55,560 nt of DNA from Proteobacteria bacterium bin106. Its GTDB lineage: Bacteria; Bdellovibrionota_B; Oligoflexia; Oligoflexales; Bin106. The position numbers and the translations under genes are program-made. The notes beneath the pieces are model-generated. The model did not search any database and had not been told where the DNA came from. It saw nothing but the letters and a program-made list of their open reading frames with translations. Location: NCBI GenBank assembly GCA_002238945.1, contig MPNI01000015.1, forward strand, positions 1-55,560, read 5' to 3'. Positions 45,593 through 54,339 of this stretch are shown here, piece by piece; within the stretch, counting starts at the first letter, position 1, and each line of letters begins with the position of its first letter.

Positions 45593-46987
45593 ATGAATAG
45601 TGCTGCAACCACATCGCCAGCATCAGTGCGTGATGATCGTTGGAAAAGCAAGGTTTCTGATGTGAATAGTGGGGTGTTGGGTGGTGTTATAGCTAAGCCT
45701 CATCCTTCATTCTATGTGGCTTTAGCTTTAGCTGCTTTTTGTGCTCTTTTGGGTGGTGTTGCTTGGCTTTTGCAGATCATCTTTGGTATGGGTTTGAGTG
45801 GTTTGAATTCTCCGGTGTATTGGGGGGTTTATATTACCAACTTTGTTTTTTGGGTGGGTATTGGTCATGCTGGTACTTTGATTTCGGCTATATTATTTCT
45901 TTTTCGTGCTAAGTGGCGTAATTCCATCAATCGTTCTGCTGAAGCCATGACGGTATTTGCTGTGATGACTGCTGGTTTATTTCCTTTGATTCATGTGGGC
46001 CGGGTGTATCTTGCTGCTTATTGGATGGCTCCTATTCCTAATACCAATAATTTATGGGTGAATTTTCGTTCTCCTTTGATTTGGGATGTCTTTGCTATTT
46101 CCACATATTTAACGGTATCACTGCTTTTTTGGTATATGGGTTTAGTACCGGATTTGGCATCACTGCGTGATCGTAGTCGTGGTTTAAGGCGTTTTGTATA
46201 TGGGTTATTGTCTTTTGGATGGGTAGGATCTTTAAAGCAGTGGCATCATTACGAGACGGGTTATGCGTTACTAGCAGCTCTTGCTACTCCTTTAGTGCTT
46301 TCGGTGCATTCTATTGTCTCTTGGGATTTTGCTATGTCTATTCAACCGGGATGGCATACGACGATTTTCCCTCCTTATTTTGTTGCAGGAGCTATCTTAT
46401 CGGGTTGTGCTATGGTTTATACTTTAGTGGTTCCTATTCGTAAGATGTTTTCTTTGGAGCATTTTATCAAAGAGGATCATCTTGAGGCTTGTTTGAAGCT
46501 CACTCTCCTGACCTCTTCTATTGTGGCTTATGCTTATGCTGTGGAATTTTTTATTGCTTGGTATTCTGGGGCTTTTTATGAGTGGTCTATTTTTAAGTTA
46601 AGAGCTTATGGGCCTTATTCGTTTTATTTTTGGGTGATGGTATTTTGTAACTGTGTTTTTCCTTTGTTGTTATGGTCTAAACGGGTACGTCGTCATATGG
46701 CGGTAAGTATGGTGATTTGTGTCTTGATCAATGTGGGGATGTGGTTTGAGCGTTATAATATTATTATCTCATCTTTGGTAGAGGATTTTATTCCTGGTTC
46801 TTGGGGGCATTATCAGCCATCTTTAACAGAGATAGCTATTACGGTGGGATCTTTTGGTTGGTTTTTTATGTGGTTTTTGATTTTTGTGAAATTTTTCCCT
46901 TTTGTCTCTCTTTCTGAGTTGAAGTTGGTGATGCCTAAACCGTTGAAGGCATCTGATCAGGAGCTTAGTGCACAAACCAGTAGTTGA
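45593..46987 (+). CDS. actC: ACIII subunit ActC, NrfD-like quinol-binding membrane protein
   Basis: Integral membrane subunit of the NrfD/PsrC family that binds quinol. The 464 residues contain about ten membrane helices. Family stretches include SPVYWGVYITNFVFWVGIGHAGTLISAIL, HVGRVYLAAYWMAPIPNT, SPLIWDVFAISTYLTVSLLFWYMGLVPDLA, VLSVHSIVSWDFAMSIQPGWHTTIFPPYFVAGAI and a late AYAVEFFIAWYSG. It follows actB by 49 nt and is paralogous to ActF, as known for ACIII. Confidence 0.95.
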   Translation: MNSAATTSPASVRDDRWKSKVSDVNSGVLGGVIAKPHPSFYVALALAAFCALLGGVAWLLQIIFGMGLSGLNSPVYWGVYITNFVFWVGIGHAGTLISAILFLFRAKWRNSINRSAEAMTVFAVMTAGLFPLIHVGRVYLAAYWMAPIPNTNNLWVNFRSPLIWDVFAISTYLTVSLLFWYMGLVPDLASLRDRSRGLRRFVYGLLSFGWVGSLKQWHHYETGYALLAALATPLVLSVHSIVSWDFAMSIQPGWHTTIFPPYFVAGAILSGCAMVYTLVVPIRKMFSLEHFIKEDHLEACLKLTLLTSSIVAYAYAVEFFIAWYSGAFYEWSIFKLRAYGPYSFYFWVMVFCNCVFPLLLWSKRVRRHMAVSMVICVLINVGMWFERYNIIISSLVEDFIPGSWGHYQPSLTEIAITVGSFGWFFMWFLIFVKFFPFVSLSELKLVMPKPLKASDQELSAQTSS

Positions 46988-47023
46988 TAGTGGGTAGAGA
47001 GACACAAGAGAGACACAAGTAAT

Positions 47024-47083
47024 AAGGTCCATAGAGGTATGTTAGAAACAAAGAAGGTCCATAGAGGTATGTTAGAAACAAAG
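47024..47083. repeat. Two exact 30-nt tandem units before actD
   Basis: AAGGTCCATAGAGGTATGTT plus AGAAACAAAG occurs twice in direct succession, with the first five bases of a third unit following. It fills most of the actC-actD gap (113 nt) and places repeated GTATG and AGGT elements just upstream of the GTG start of actD. Confidence 0.9.
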
Positions 47084-47100
47084 AAGGTTAGGTAGATACG

Positions 47101-47619
47101 GTGCAAAGACAAGAAAGTGGTGTGCTTGCATTATTTAAGCATTTAGATGAATTTGCTACAGCTGCTCGATTGGTACAAAATAAGTCAGGTTTTGATGGTC
47201 ATCAGGTGTATTCTTATGCTTCTTATCATGAGTTGATGGATGTGGCTGAATCGGCTTATGGGCCTAGTCCTGTGAGATGGCTGACTCTTATGGGTTCTTT
47301 GGTGGGTTGTAGTGTAGGTTTTCTTATGCCTACATTGATGGATTATGATTGGCCTTTAGTGGTTGGTGGTAAGACAGCTGGTTTGAATTCCGCTATTCCT
47401 AATGTGATTTTTATGTTTGAGTTATTTGTTTTGTTTGGTGCTCTAGCCACTATTTTTGGGATGTTATGGTTTGGTGGTCTTGCTAATCCTCGAGCGCGTA
47501 TTTTTGATCCTAGGCTCACAGATGATCATTTTGCTATTTATGTTCCGGGTGTTTTAATGGATAGTGAGCAATCGCGATATTTGCGTTCTTTGGGTGCTTT
47601 AGAGTTGAAAGCTGTTTAA
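47101..47619 (+). CDS. actD: ACIII subunit ActD (DUF3341)
   Basis: Membrane subunit of 172 residues with two helices (WLTLMGSLVGCSVGFLMPTL and NVIFMFELFVLFGALATIFGMLWF). The N-terminal cytoplasmic part begins GVLALFKHLDEFATAARLV, matching the ActD/DUF3341 pattern, and a C-terminal TDDHFAIYVPG segment follows. A GTG at 47101 is the only sensible start. A weak GGTAG lies before it, within sequence created by the tandem repeat. The next gene, actE, begins about 60 nt on. Confidence 0.92.
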   Translation: MQRQESGVLALFKHLDEFATAARLVQNKSGFDGHQVYSYASYHELMDVAESAYGPSPVRWLTLMGSLVGCSVGFLMPTLMDYDWPLVVGGKTAGLNSAIPNVIFMFELFVLFGALATIFGMLWFGGLANPRARIFDPRLTDDHFAIYVPGVLMDSEQSRYLRSLGALELKAV

Positions 47620-47676
47620 ACACATGAATGATTTATATGTATAGAAAATTATCATTGATACTCATTTGTAGTGATT

Positions 47677-48462
47677 ATGAGTCCATATAGAGTCGTTAAT
47701 ATATCCATATCTAAACTGTTTCATATTATGATTGTAGCTTTTCATTTCCATAATTTTCATACAGAAGGTTGCTTTTTGTGGCGTTTTTGTAAGCATTTAT
47801 GGCAGCAGGTAGTCTGCGCTAGCCACGCAAGCGCTAGCCATATAAACATAGCAAGTGGGATACTCGCTATGATGCTTGTTTTGGGATGTAAGCAGCCTGG
47901 TGATACGAAGTGGCAATTTGCTCCTGATATGGCTGATGGAGCGGTGCCTAAAGCGCAGAGTTTTCCTATCTCTCCACCGGATCATGCGGTGGCAATGGAT
48001 GCTGCTTTATATATGAACAGTGATATAGAGTCTGAGGCTATTGAAGAGTATGATGATGTGTATGCTTCTGAGTCTGCTAGTAGGCGTAGCGTTTATTTGG
48101 AGCAAGGAGAGAAGCTTTTTTTGGCTTTTTGTAAGCATTGTCATGGTGTGGATGGTAAGGGAGATGGGAGTATAACGGATGTTTTTCCTAAGCCTCCAGA
48201 TATTACAGCTCCTCTTTATCATGATAGAAAAGGTGGTTATTTTTTCCATAAAATCACTTTTGGTGGTGCTATGATGCCTTCTTTGGGCCATGCTTTGAGT
48301 ACTCAAGAGCGCTTTAAGATTATTCTTTATATTCGTTCTTTGCAGAAGAAGGTTCAAGAAGGCATCCAAGAAGAGGGTAGTGGTGATAGCAGTAGCAGTG
48401 CTGGTAGCAGTGAAGGTGAAGATAGCTCTTCTGAATCTCACAATAATCATACTTCTGAATAG
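47677..48462 (+). CDS. actE: ACIII subunit ActE, monoheme cytochrome c lipoprotein
   Basis: A c-type cytochrome with one CKHCH motif (in GEKLFLAFCKHCHGVDGKGDG) and a distal Met in GGAMMPSLG. A lipobox-like MLVLGC (ILAMMLVLGCKQPGD) suggests a lipid anchor, which fits ActE. The frame is open far upstream, so from the ATG at 47677 the Cys would be residue 71, too long for a normal signal peptide. A TTG at 47776 following GAAGG would give a shorter leader (WRFCKHLWQQ...) and may be the true start. The C-terminal 30 residues are Ser/Gly/Glu-rich. Confidence 0.88.
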   Translation: MSPYRVVNISISKLFHIMIVAFHFHNFHTEGCFLWRFCKHLWQQVVCASHASASHINIASGILAMMLVLGCKQPGDTKWQFAPDMADGAVPKAQSFPISPPDHAVAMDAALYMNSDIESEAIEEYDDVYASESASRRSVYLEQGEKLFLAFCKHCHGVDGKGDGSITDVFPKPPDITAPLYHDRKGGYFFHKITFGGAMMPSLGHALSTQERFKIILYIRSLQKKVQEGIQEEGSGDSSSSAGSSEGEDSSSESHNNHTSE

Positions 48463-48500
48463 TGATATATTAGACATCGAAAAGTTAGGAAAAGAGAGAT

Positions 48501-49754
48501 ATGCAGGTAACGTTAAAGAGTCTCTATGAGAAAAAAGAGGATTTTTTCTTTAAAGGATCTATGGAATTGTACGTTGTTTTTTTATCTCTATTTGTTGTTG
48601 GACTGAGTTTTTTTGCTGTGTTGTTTTTGGATGATCCTAAGAGGGCTTGGGGAGCTATTTTATTAAATAATCTCTATTTTTTCTTACTTTCTTTTGGTGG
48701 TGTGATATTAGGTTGTATGCAGGATATTTGTGGAGCGAAGTGGGGACGTTCTATCAAAAGATTTCATGAATCTTTTGGCTTATTTTTTTATGTGACAAGC
48801 TTAGTATTTATCTTTTTTGTATTGGCTATTGCTTTTGATGTTTTTGATGCACGTGAAGTGTATGTATGGATTAAAGATCCGAGTATGTTGGATCATTTTC
48901 CTGGCAAAAATGTATGGTTGCAGGAACATTTTTTTATGGCTCGTGTGGTGGGTATTTTAGTGGTGATGATGGCTGTGGTGTTTTGGATACGTAGGCAGAT
49001 GTGTCTTGCTGATAAGTCTTTTCTTGCTGGAGATCTTGAGCGTGCGAGTCAGCTATCTTTTCTTGCTGGCCAAAGACTGCGTTTTTGGTGTGCTCCTTTG
49101 CTATTTTTGTTAGGGGTTTTGTTTACGTTTCTAGCTATTGATATCACCATGTCTTTAGCACCTTTATGGTTTTCCACGTTATGGGCAGGATGGTTATTTG
49201 CGGTCCTTATGCAGATATTATTAGCATCTATATTGGTGATGATGTTTGTATTGAAGGATAGTCCCATGTCAGCTTTGGTTTCACGTTGTCATTACCATGA
49301 TGTGGGTAAGTTACTTCATGGATTTTCAGCTTTTTGGGCTTATCTGACTTATGCTCATGTCTTAACCTATTGGTATGGTAATGTGCCAGAAGAGACTGAG
49401 TATTTTATTCACAGGCTCCATGAGCCTTGGACATCTATCATGATTGCGATTGCTGTGATGTCTTTTGTTATCCCTTTATTTGTACTTATCCCTAAACCTG
49501 CCAAATGGACTTTTGGCATCACTTTTCCGTTATCAGTGATAATATTGTTTTCTCAGTGGTTAGCTCATATCATTATTGTTCAACCAGAATTGATGAAAGC
49601 TTCATCTTTTGAAGGTTTTCCTTATATAGAAGTATCTGGATTCATCACTTTTCTAGCAGCATTTCTTGGTTTTGTTTATTGGTGGGGCAGTAGACATCTT
49701 ATGGTGTCTTTACATGATCCTTTGCTTCTGAGTCATCTTAATGAGTCTCATTAA
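48501..49754 (+). CDS. actF: ACIII subunit ActF, NrfD-like membrane protein
   Basis: Second NrfD-like integral subunit of ACIII, 417 residues with about ten helices. Visible stretches include LFVVGLSFFAVLFLDDPKRAWGAILLNNLYFFLLSFGGVI near the start, DITMSLAPLWFSTLWAGWLFAVLMQILLASILVMMFV in the middle, LLHGFSAFWAYLTYAHVLTYWYGNVPEETEYFIHRLHEPW, and an IPLFVLIPKPAKWTFGI segment. AGAGAGAT lies before the ATG. The operon stops here with a strong hairpin overlapping the end of the gene. No actG or cytochrome oxidase genes follow, although ACIII operons often continue into them. Confidence 0.94.
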   Translation: MQVTLKSLYEKKEDFFFKGSMELYVVFLSLFVVGLSFFAVLFLDDPKRAWGAILLNNLYFFLLSFGGVILGCMQDICGAKWGRSIKRFHESFGLFFYVTSLVFIFFVLAIAFDVFDAREVYVWIKDPSMLDHFPGKNVWLQEHFFMARVVGILVVMMAVVFWIRRQMCLADKSFLAGDLERASQLSFLAGQRLRFWCAPLLFLLGVLFTFLAIDITMSLAPLWFSTLWAGWLFAVLMQILLASILVMMFVLKDSPMSALVSRCHYHDVGKLLHGFSAFWAYLTYAHVLTYWYGNVPEETEYFIHRLHEPWTSIMIAIAVMSFVIPLFVLIPKPAKWTFGITFPLSVIILFSQWLAHIIIVQPELMKASSFEGFPYIEVSGFITFLAAFLGFVYWWGSRHLMVSLHDPLLLSHLNESH

Positions 49755-49759
49755 GATGA
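49733..49759 (+). terminator. Terminator hairpin of the act operon
   Basis: A perfect 13-bp stem, TCATCTTAATGAG / CTCATTAAGATGA, with a single-base apex, includes the actF stop codon and is followed by CTTTAAGGACTTATT. Nearly the same sequence recurs at 50868-50894. Confidence 0.75.
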
Positions 49760-49786
49760 CTTTAAGGACTTATTGCATTTGACGTG

Positions 49787-49858
49787 GCATATATATTATT
49801 ATGCTTGCATTTCTCATTGTTCTCGGTAGAATGGATCAGAAGTAAGCTTTAATGGATG
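49787..49858 (+). mobile_element. Relic of an IS1595 left end, likely promoter of the metalloprotease gene
   Basis: ATTATGCTTGCATT, then TCTCATTGTT and TAGAATGGAT, align with the left-end promoter of the intact element (ATTATGCTTGCATTCCCCAT ... TATAATGGGAT). The -35-like TTGCAT (49805-49810) and -10-like TAGAAT (49827-49832) keep the same 16-nt spacing, so it may still drive transcription of the next gene. Confidence 0.6.
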
Positions 49859-49961
49859 TATGAGTTATGTTGCTTTTGAGGCGACAACTTGCATAACTTT
49901 GTTTGCCTCTATAGTAAAAAAATCCTCTTACTTTTATTGTATTCACATAAAGGCAATAATT

Positions 49962-50672
49962 ATGACACAAGAAGGAAGTGCCCAAAAACTTTCAGAAAAT
50001 GAGGAAAAAGCACTTCTATGTATAAGAGATCATGTCTTTCTTCCAGATCTCGAATGCTCGTTTGGTCGTAGAAATACAAAATTTACATTGGGTGATATTT
50101 CTGTTAGCTCAGAAGGGCCGTATGCTTACGCAGATAATCATACTATTGACATTGCATTAGGTAATAATGTGTTCAAAGATGGTTCTTTAAATGAATCTCT
50201 TGCTGTATGGCAATTAGCCCATGAATGTGTGCATCTTCTTGATCCCATAAACGGGGGGAGTAATAATGCCACAGTCTTTGAGGAGGGGCTGGCTACTTAT
50301 TATCAGAATAAGGATTTTGGAGATGAAAATATCGCTAAATATTTAGAAGACATGAGGCTTTATGATTCAGAAGGTAAGGCGGCTAATATGTTTAAAGAAT
50401 TTAGAGATTGCGAGTGTAGTAGTTGGATTTGTGATGACAAAGATATAAAATATATAAAAGCAAAAGAGCTCATAAACAAGTATATAAATGCATTTGGTAT
50501 AAGCAAGTTTGGCGATAAGGTACGGCATCTCAGAAAAAGTGGTGTGAGTTTAAAAAAGTTAACATCGAAGGATTTGACAACAGCCTTTATGAAAATATCT
50601 TCAGAAGATGCTGAGACGTTAGCGGAAAATTTTTCAAAATGGAAGTGTAATAGGCTTCCCACAGCTACATAA
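49962..50672 (+). CDS. Putative zinc metalloprotease (HExxH), cytosolic or non-classically exported
   Basis: The 236-residue protein has the zinc motif HECVH (His 87, Glu 88, His 91) in AVWQLAHECVHLLDP. It is followed 16 residues later by FEEGLATYY (Glu 107/108), the arrangement of gluzincin-like peptidases. Around the site DNHTIDIALGNNVF and LNESLAVWQL supply a beta strand and helix as in other minimal metalloproteases. No signal peptide is present when started at the ATG at 49962, which has AAAGG 8 nt upstream; an upstream ATG at 49860 is weaker. The C-terminus is helical (KLTSKDLTTAFMKISSEDAETLAENF). It lies between two copies of a terminator hairpin. Substrate unknown. Confidence 0.75.
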   Translation: MTQEGSAQKLSENEEKALLCIRDHVFLPDLECSFGRRNTKFTLGDISVSSEGPYAYADNHTIDIALGNNVFKDGSLNESLAVWQLAHECVHLLDPINGGSNNATVFEEGLATYYQNKDFGDENIAKYLEDMRLYDSEGKAANMFKEFRDCECSSWICDDKDIKYIKAKELINKYINAFGISKFGDKVRHLRKSGVSLKKLTSKDLTTAFMKISSEDAETLAENFSKWKCNRLPTAT

Positions 50673-50867
50673 TCTGAGATAAGATATGTAATGTGGTCCA
50701 TTTTGATCGAGTATATTTAATCAGCCTATTATATTCACCCATGAGGACCATAACTAAGTCAGCAGTTTGATTGAGTGTTTGCCATAGATTCGTAAGATTC
50801 TTGATGATGTTGCAGAAAATCCGTGGATCATAGCAGGTACATCTTATCATGTATTTTGCACAATTAG

Positions 50868-50894
50868 TCATCTTAATGAGTTTCATTAAGATGA
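50868..50894. terminator. Second copy of the act-type terminator hairpin
   Basis: TCATCTTAATGAG then TTCATTAAGATGA differs from the hairpin at 49733-49759 at one position, and the similarity extends to AGT before and CTTCAAGGA after. It may terminate both the metalloprotease gene and the convergent lipoprotein gene. The rest of 50673-50953 shows no gene. Confidence 0.65.
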
Positions 50895-50953
50895 CTTCAA
50901 GGATATTATTCTTTTATTTGTTAATATAGTTTTCTCTTATTTTATCTGATGTA

Positions 50954-53155
50954 TTATGTGTCGGATTGGGCATCACAGAAAAAATCATGTCTTTCTCTAA
51001 ACTTTTTAATTAGATCTGCGCGCTTCATGTTACAAAAATCAACTGCATTATATTGATCCTTAGAGTCACTGTTAGTGCAAGAAGGGACTTCAGTTGAGAG
51101 GGACGTTTCAGTTTCTGTTAGACCAAATACTTGTGCAATAGCTTCTTTATTTTCTTCTCGTACATTGCGGTTGTCTACATTGATAAACATAAAGTAAACA
51201 CATACTGCACTTATTGATCTGCTATTATTACCATTAGGAAAGTCCCAGTAGTATTTAGTGTCGGGTTTTCTAGTGTCTTTGTCGTCGATACTGGGATTAG
51301 CAGAAGCAGAATCACAGCCTTTATTCTTCTTATTCTTATTACTATTACCAGCAAGATGAGAATTCCACGTGGGTGTATCATTTGGGCAGGGTATGGGTGT
51401 GTTTTTAACAGATGAACCCTTTTCTAGATCGATATCCATAACTAATCCACCTACAGTTACAAAACTATTTGATTCATTAGGAAAGTAAACACTGTAGGGG
51501 CGGGGTGATGATTCTAGTGTGTCATCGTTATTAAAACCAGCGTTATCTGGCACCGGAGCATCTCTATCATACAATAACCGTTCTTTAATATGCCTTAAGC
51601 GGTAGAGGTCTCTTTTTAGTTTTTTTGTATCTCGATTATCACTACTATTAATAAAAGCCAAACTTTTTGTATCATCGTCTTGATCAAAATCATCATTACT
51701 CATCAATTCATCATAATGTGGCTCAAATGAGTGAGTACAGCTTTCATCACTAACTTCTTCATAGCAGGTAATGGCATCATGACTTTTTTTTCTGTATTTT
51801 ACTGTTCCTGCTTTATCATCAGCAATGTATATTGGATCATTTTTTGTATAATCAATTCCAGTAATAACCCTACATCCATCTAGATCAAAGCCATTATTTT
51901 CTGTAGTTTCTGAAGTTGCATTCTCCCCTTCCGCATCATCTTCTGAGCTAGGATCACCTTCCTTGTGGACGACAAGTTTTATGTTGGTATTACAAGATGT
52001 AGTACTTGAAGTATTTTTATATGTAAAATTACCGTGATCAAAGAAATTTCCATTTTTCAATGTACCACTTGGCTGGTTAACCTTTTTTGTATAGGCATGA
52101 ACTTCGTTGGGTTTAGGATTTTCAATAAAGTTACAACCAATGTTTAGTTGTCTGATGGGTATAATTTCGTGCTTACCACTAGAGGTATTTTGTGCATTAT
52201 ACCTACCATTAGTATAACCTAGATGTGTTCTTAATGCATTAAAGTCGTTTGATTTAGTTTCACCAGACTTTGTACCAACAAGTCCCTTATATATTTTGAC
52301 GTTAGATTTAATTTGAGACCATGCTTGCTCTACATGATAGTCAATTTTAGTACTGTCTGATTTATTTGCAATTTTAGTGTTTATCGTCACATATTTATAT
52401 TTTGGCTTGACATGATCATTTGCATCTATCTGAGATACCTTATCAGCAAAGTCTCCCGTTAATACCTTATCAGCACAGTTGTTATTAAGATCAAAAAGCG
52501 TGTGTGATATAACCTTGCTAATATTGTGCGTCTCAGACTCACTACGATATACATGATCCTCCTTAATAAGATTCCTTAACTCACTATAAAGCTCGCGCTC
52601 CTTCACCACACGATCACCACCCTCAATCTCACGATCCTCAGCCTTAAGAACCTCAAGAGCAGCATCCGCAGCCTTCTTACACTGATACTCATGCCAACCA
52701 TCAGCACCATCACCATCTATACCAAACTTACCCTTGAAATTAAAAACAGCACTCTGAATAGCACGAGTCTGCGTAATGCAAGAATTCGAAACCTCAGAAC
52801 TGTAAATAATAGGATCCAAAAGCCAATCATCCTGCTCATCAACACGACAACTAAGCATATCAAGAGAACTCTTCACACCATCACCATAACCACTACCAAC
52901 ACAAGCCTCCATCGCAACCTTGTCACGTAAGCCATTCAACCTAACACCCCAATCCAATAACGGAGAAGAAGAAAGATTCTCCACCACAGGAGGACTCGTA
53001 CCATCAGGATCAGCATCAGGGTCAGAGGGACCACCAGAACCCTGAGATGTCTCCGTAAAACGAGAACCACTAGGACTGTCACTACTACAGCCATGCCACA
53101 ACATCACAACACAAAGACAAAAACTGTAAAAAATAACCGATATCTTAAAACTCAT
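50954..53155 (-). CDS. Large lipoprotein of unknown function with mosaic composition
   Basis: The signal peptide KISVIFYSFCLCVVMLWHGC ends in Cys followed by SSDSPSGS, so the product is probably lipidated in the envelope. The remaining 710 residues are hydrophilic and Asp/Asn/Ser-rich (PDADPDGTSPP, EGDPSSEDDAEGENATSETTENN), with many Cys (for example CGKKAAD-like YQCKKAADA, NNCADK, NIGCNF, ITCYEEVSDESC) that may form disulfides. No known domain is recognised. The coding strand of the first 600 nt (52550-53155) is strongly G/T-rich with AAG and GAG codons, whereas the rest is A-rich; the change is abrupt. It is convergent with the metalloprotease gene. Confidence 0.8.
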   Translation of the reverse strand: MSFKISVIFYSFCLCVVMLWHGCSSDSPSGSRFTETSQGSGGPSDPDADPDGTSPPVVENLSSSPLLDWGVRLNGLRDKVAMEACVGSGYGDGVKSSLDMLSCRVDEQDDWLLDPIIYSSEVSNSCITQTRAIQSAVFNFKGKFGIDGDGADGWHEYQCKKAADAALEVLKAEDREIEGGDRVVKERELYSELRNLIKEDHVYRSESETHNISKVISHTLFDLNNNCADKVLTGDFADKVSQIDANDHVKPKYKYVTINTKIANKSDSTKIDYHVEQAWSQIKSNVKIYKGLVGTKSGETKSNDFNALRTHLGYTNGRYNAQNTSSGKHEIIPIRQLNIGCNFIENPKPNEVHAYTKKVNQPSGTLKNGNFFDHGNFTYKNTSSTTSCNTNIKLVVHKEGDPSSEDDAEGENATSETTENNGFDLDGCRVITGIDYTKNDPIYIADDKAGTVKYRKKSHDAITCYEEVSDESCTHSFEPHYDELMSNDDFDQDDDTKSLAFINSSDNRDTKKLKRDLYRLRHIKERLLYDRDAPVPDNAGFNNDDTLESSPRPYSVYFPNESNSFVTVGGLVMDIDLEKGSSVKNTPIPCPNDTPTWNSHLAGNSNKNKKNKGCDSASANPSIDDKDTRKPDTKYYWDFPNGNNSRSISAVCVYFMFINVDNRNVREENKEAIAQVFGLTETETSLSTEVPSCTNSDSKDQYNAVDFCNMKRADLIKKFRERHDFFCDAQSDT

Positions 53156-53400
53156 TAAGAAAACTCTGTAAAAATATACAAAAAAAAATCACACCAAAAT
53201 AAATACTCAAAGTAGAACTACTCTAAGCTTAAAGAAAGAAAAAAAACAAAACACCCTCATACATCTATTAACAAATACACATATACAAAAAATAATATAC
53301 CCTCTCCCTACACAGGTATCGTCATATAGGTTTTGATCTTTAGGTATGGCTATGGATAGTGTATCTATGGATAGTAGTAGTGCTTGGTAAAATTTTTATC
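53156..53400. other. A-rich leader region of the lipoprotein gene
   Basis: On the plus strand A and C dominate up to about 53300, so it reads T/G-rich upstream of the lipoprotein start. A promoter is expected here but I cannot place it. GGCTATGGATAGTGTATCTATGG near 53345-53370 is an imperfect short repeat. No gene seen. Confidence 0.4.
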
Positions 53401-53705
53401 ATCAGGACTTCCGGTAAGTACTTGTCTTTTTTTAAAAAAAACTCACCAAGCTAGATGTCCTCACTGGCGATGACTTTGGACTACAAATGATACGTACTCT
53501 AAAGCTACTTTCTTGCAAGCCTTGCTTGCAAGTCGCCAGTCTGCAGGTCTTCAAATGGTTACTTCTCAAGTAGACCCTAAAGGTTGGAAAGGCTTGTTTG
53601 AAAACCCAGTGATTGCCTCATACCATAATAGCCGTGATTGATCGAATCATTAACCCATCCCATCATATCATTTTAAAAGGAGAATCATATCGAAAGAAGT
53701 TAACA
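53401..53705 (+). pseudogene. istB relic, C-terminal half
   Basis: With frameshifts the plus strand reads KKLTKLDVLTGDDFGLQMI (Walker B and DDFG), then MVTSQVDPKGWKGLFENPVIAS, then IDRIINPSHHIILKGESYRKK, which is the standard end of IstB helper ATPases of IS21 elements. Several indels and stops interrupt it. It is homologous to the relic at 24110-24325. No partner istA lies immediately upstream. Confidence 0.82.
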
Positions 53706-54339
53706 GCTAAGTGTTAGAAAACTTGAATAGGCCTTTTGAGAGGCCTTGCTACTAACTTCAAATTATAGTTGAAGCATAAACACTCGATTTTTGATAAGAA
53801 ACTTTGAAAGAATAAAGATGGTTATTAAGGTGAGGGCATAACGATTGAATGGTGGGCTTTGAAATGCCATCTAGGGGTAGGAGATGGTTTGGACTACCTT
53901 TAGAAGCTTCTAATGACTTAGGTAAGTGATGGCATAAAGTGCAAGCTGACATTAAAGATACATGTTTGTTAAAAGCAGGTGTGATTTGTAGATTGGTGAT
54001 TCAAGCAAAGCCAATTTTTGTAAGATGAACAACTATCCAACGATTAGAGAAAAACTTAGATAGCACATTCACATCCCAATTTGGTTGTTTACGGGTAAAC
54101 ACTTAAGTCGGTTTTTTTAGAACCGATGAGTTTTCATTGCAAGCAAGGCTAGGAAACATGTTTATATATATAAACCTCTTAACAAAGCACCTTTTGATCT
54201 TGAAAATCTGTGTTAGATGCGCTTCCATTGACGTTCTGGTATAGAGTAACCTATTGGCATAGCCACTGTCAGATTTAGCACTCTAAGAGAAAAAAGAATA
54301 CAACACAGGCTAGCCCCTTACAACCTATCTTGGGAAGAC
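53706..54339. other. Relic-rich spacer upstream of the second nuclease gene
   Basis: AGGCCTTTTGAGAGGCCT (53731-53749) is a small inverted repeat. A 64-codon minus-strand frame at 53758-53952 has protein-like stretches (LEASKGSPNHLLPLDGISKP) but no family that I can name, and may be transposase debris. The portion 54105-54250 is shared with the upstream region of nuclease copy 1 (30690-30830), for example ACCGATGAGTTTTCATTGCA and GACGTTCTGGTA. Confidence 0.5.

Noticed and set aside
48007-48477. Minus-strand 156-codon frame overlapping actE
   Set aside because: Antisense shadow of the cytochrome gene; Ser/Thr/Ile-rich translation without motifs.
45593-49754. Considered a nitrite or polysulfide reductase operon because of the NrfD-like subunits
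   Set aside because: Order and content (pentaheme ActA, fused molybdopterin/ferredoxin ActB, two NrfD-like subunits, DUF3341, monoheme lipoprotein) fit ACIII.
49733-50894. Considered prophage-type attachment sites
   Set aside because: No integrase or phage gene lies between the repeats; the repeated sequence is a terminator hairpin, so other routes of insertion or duplication fit better.
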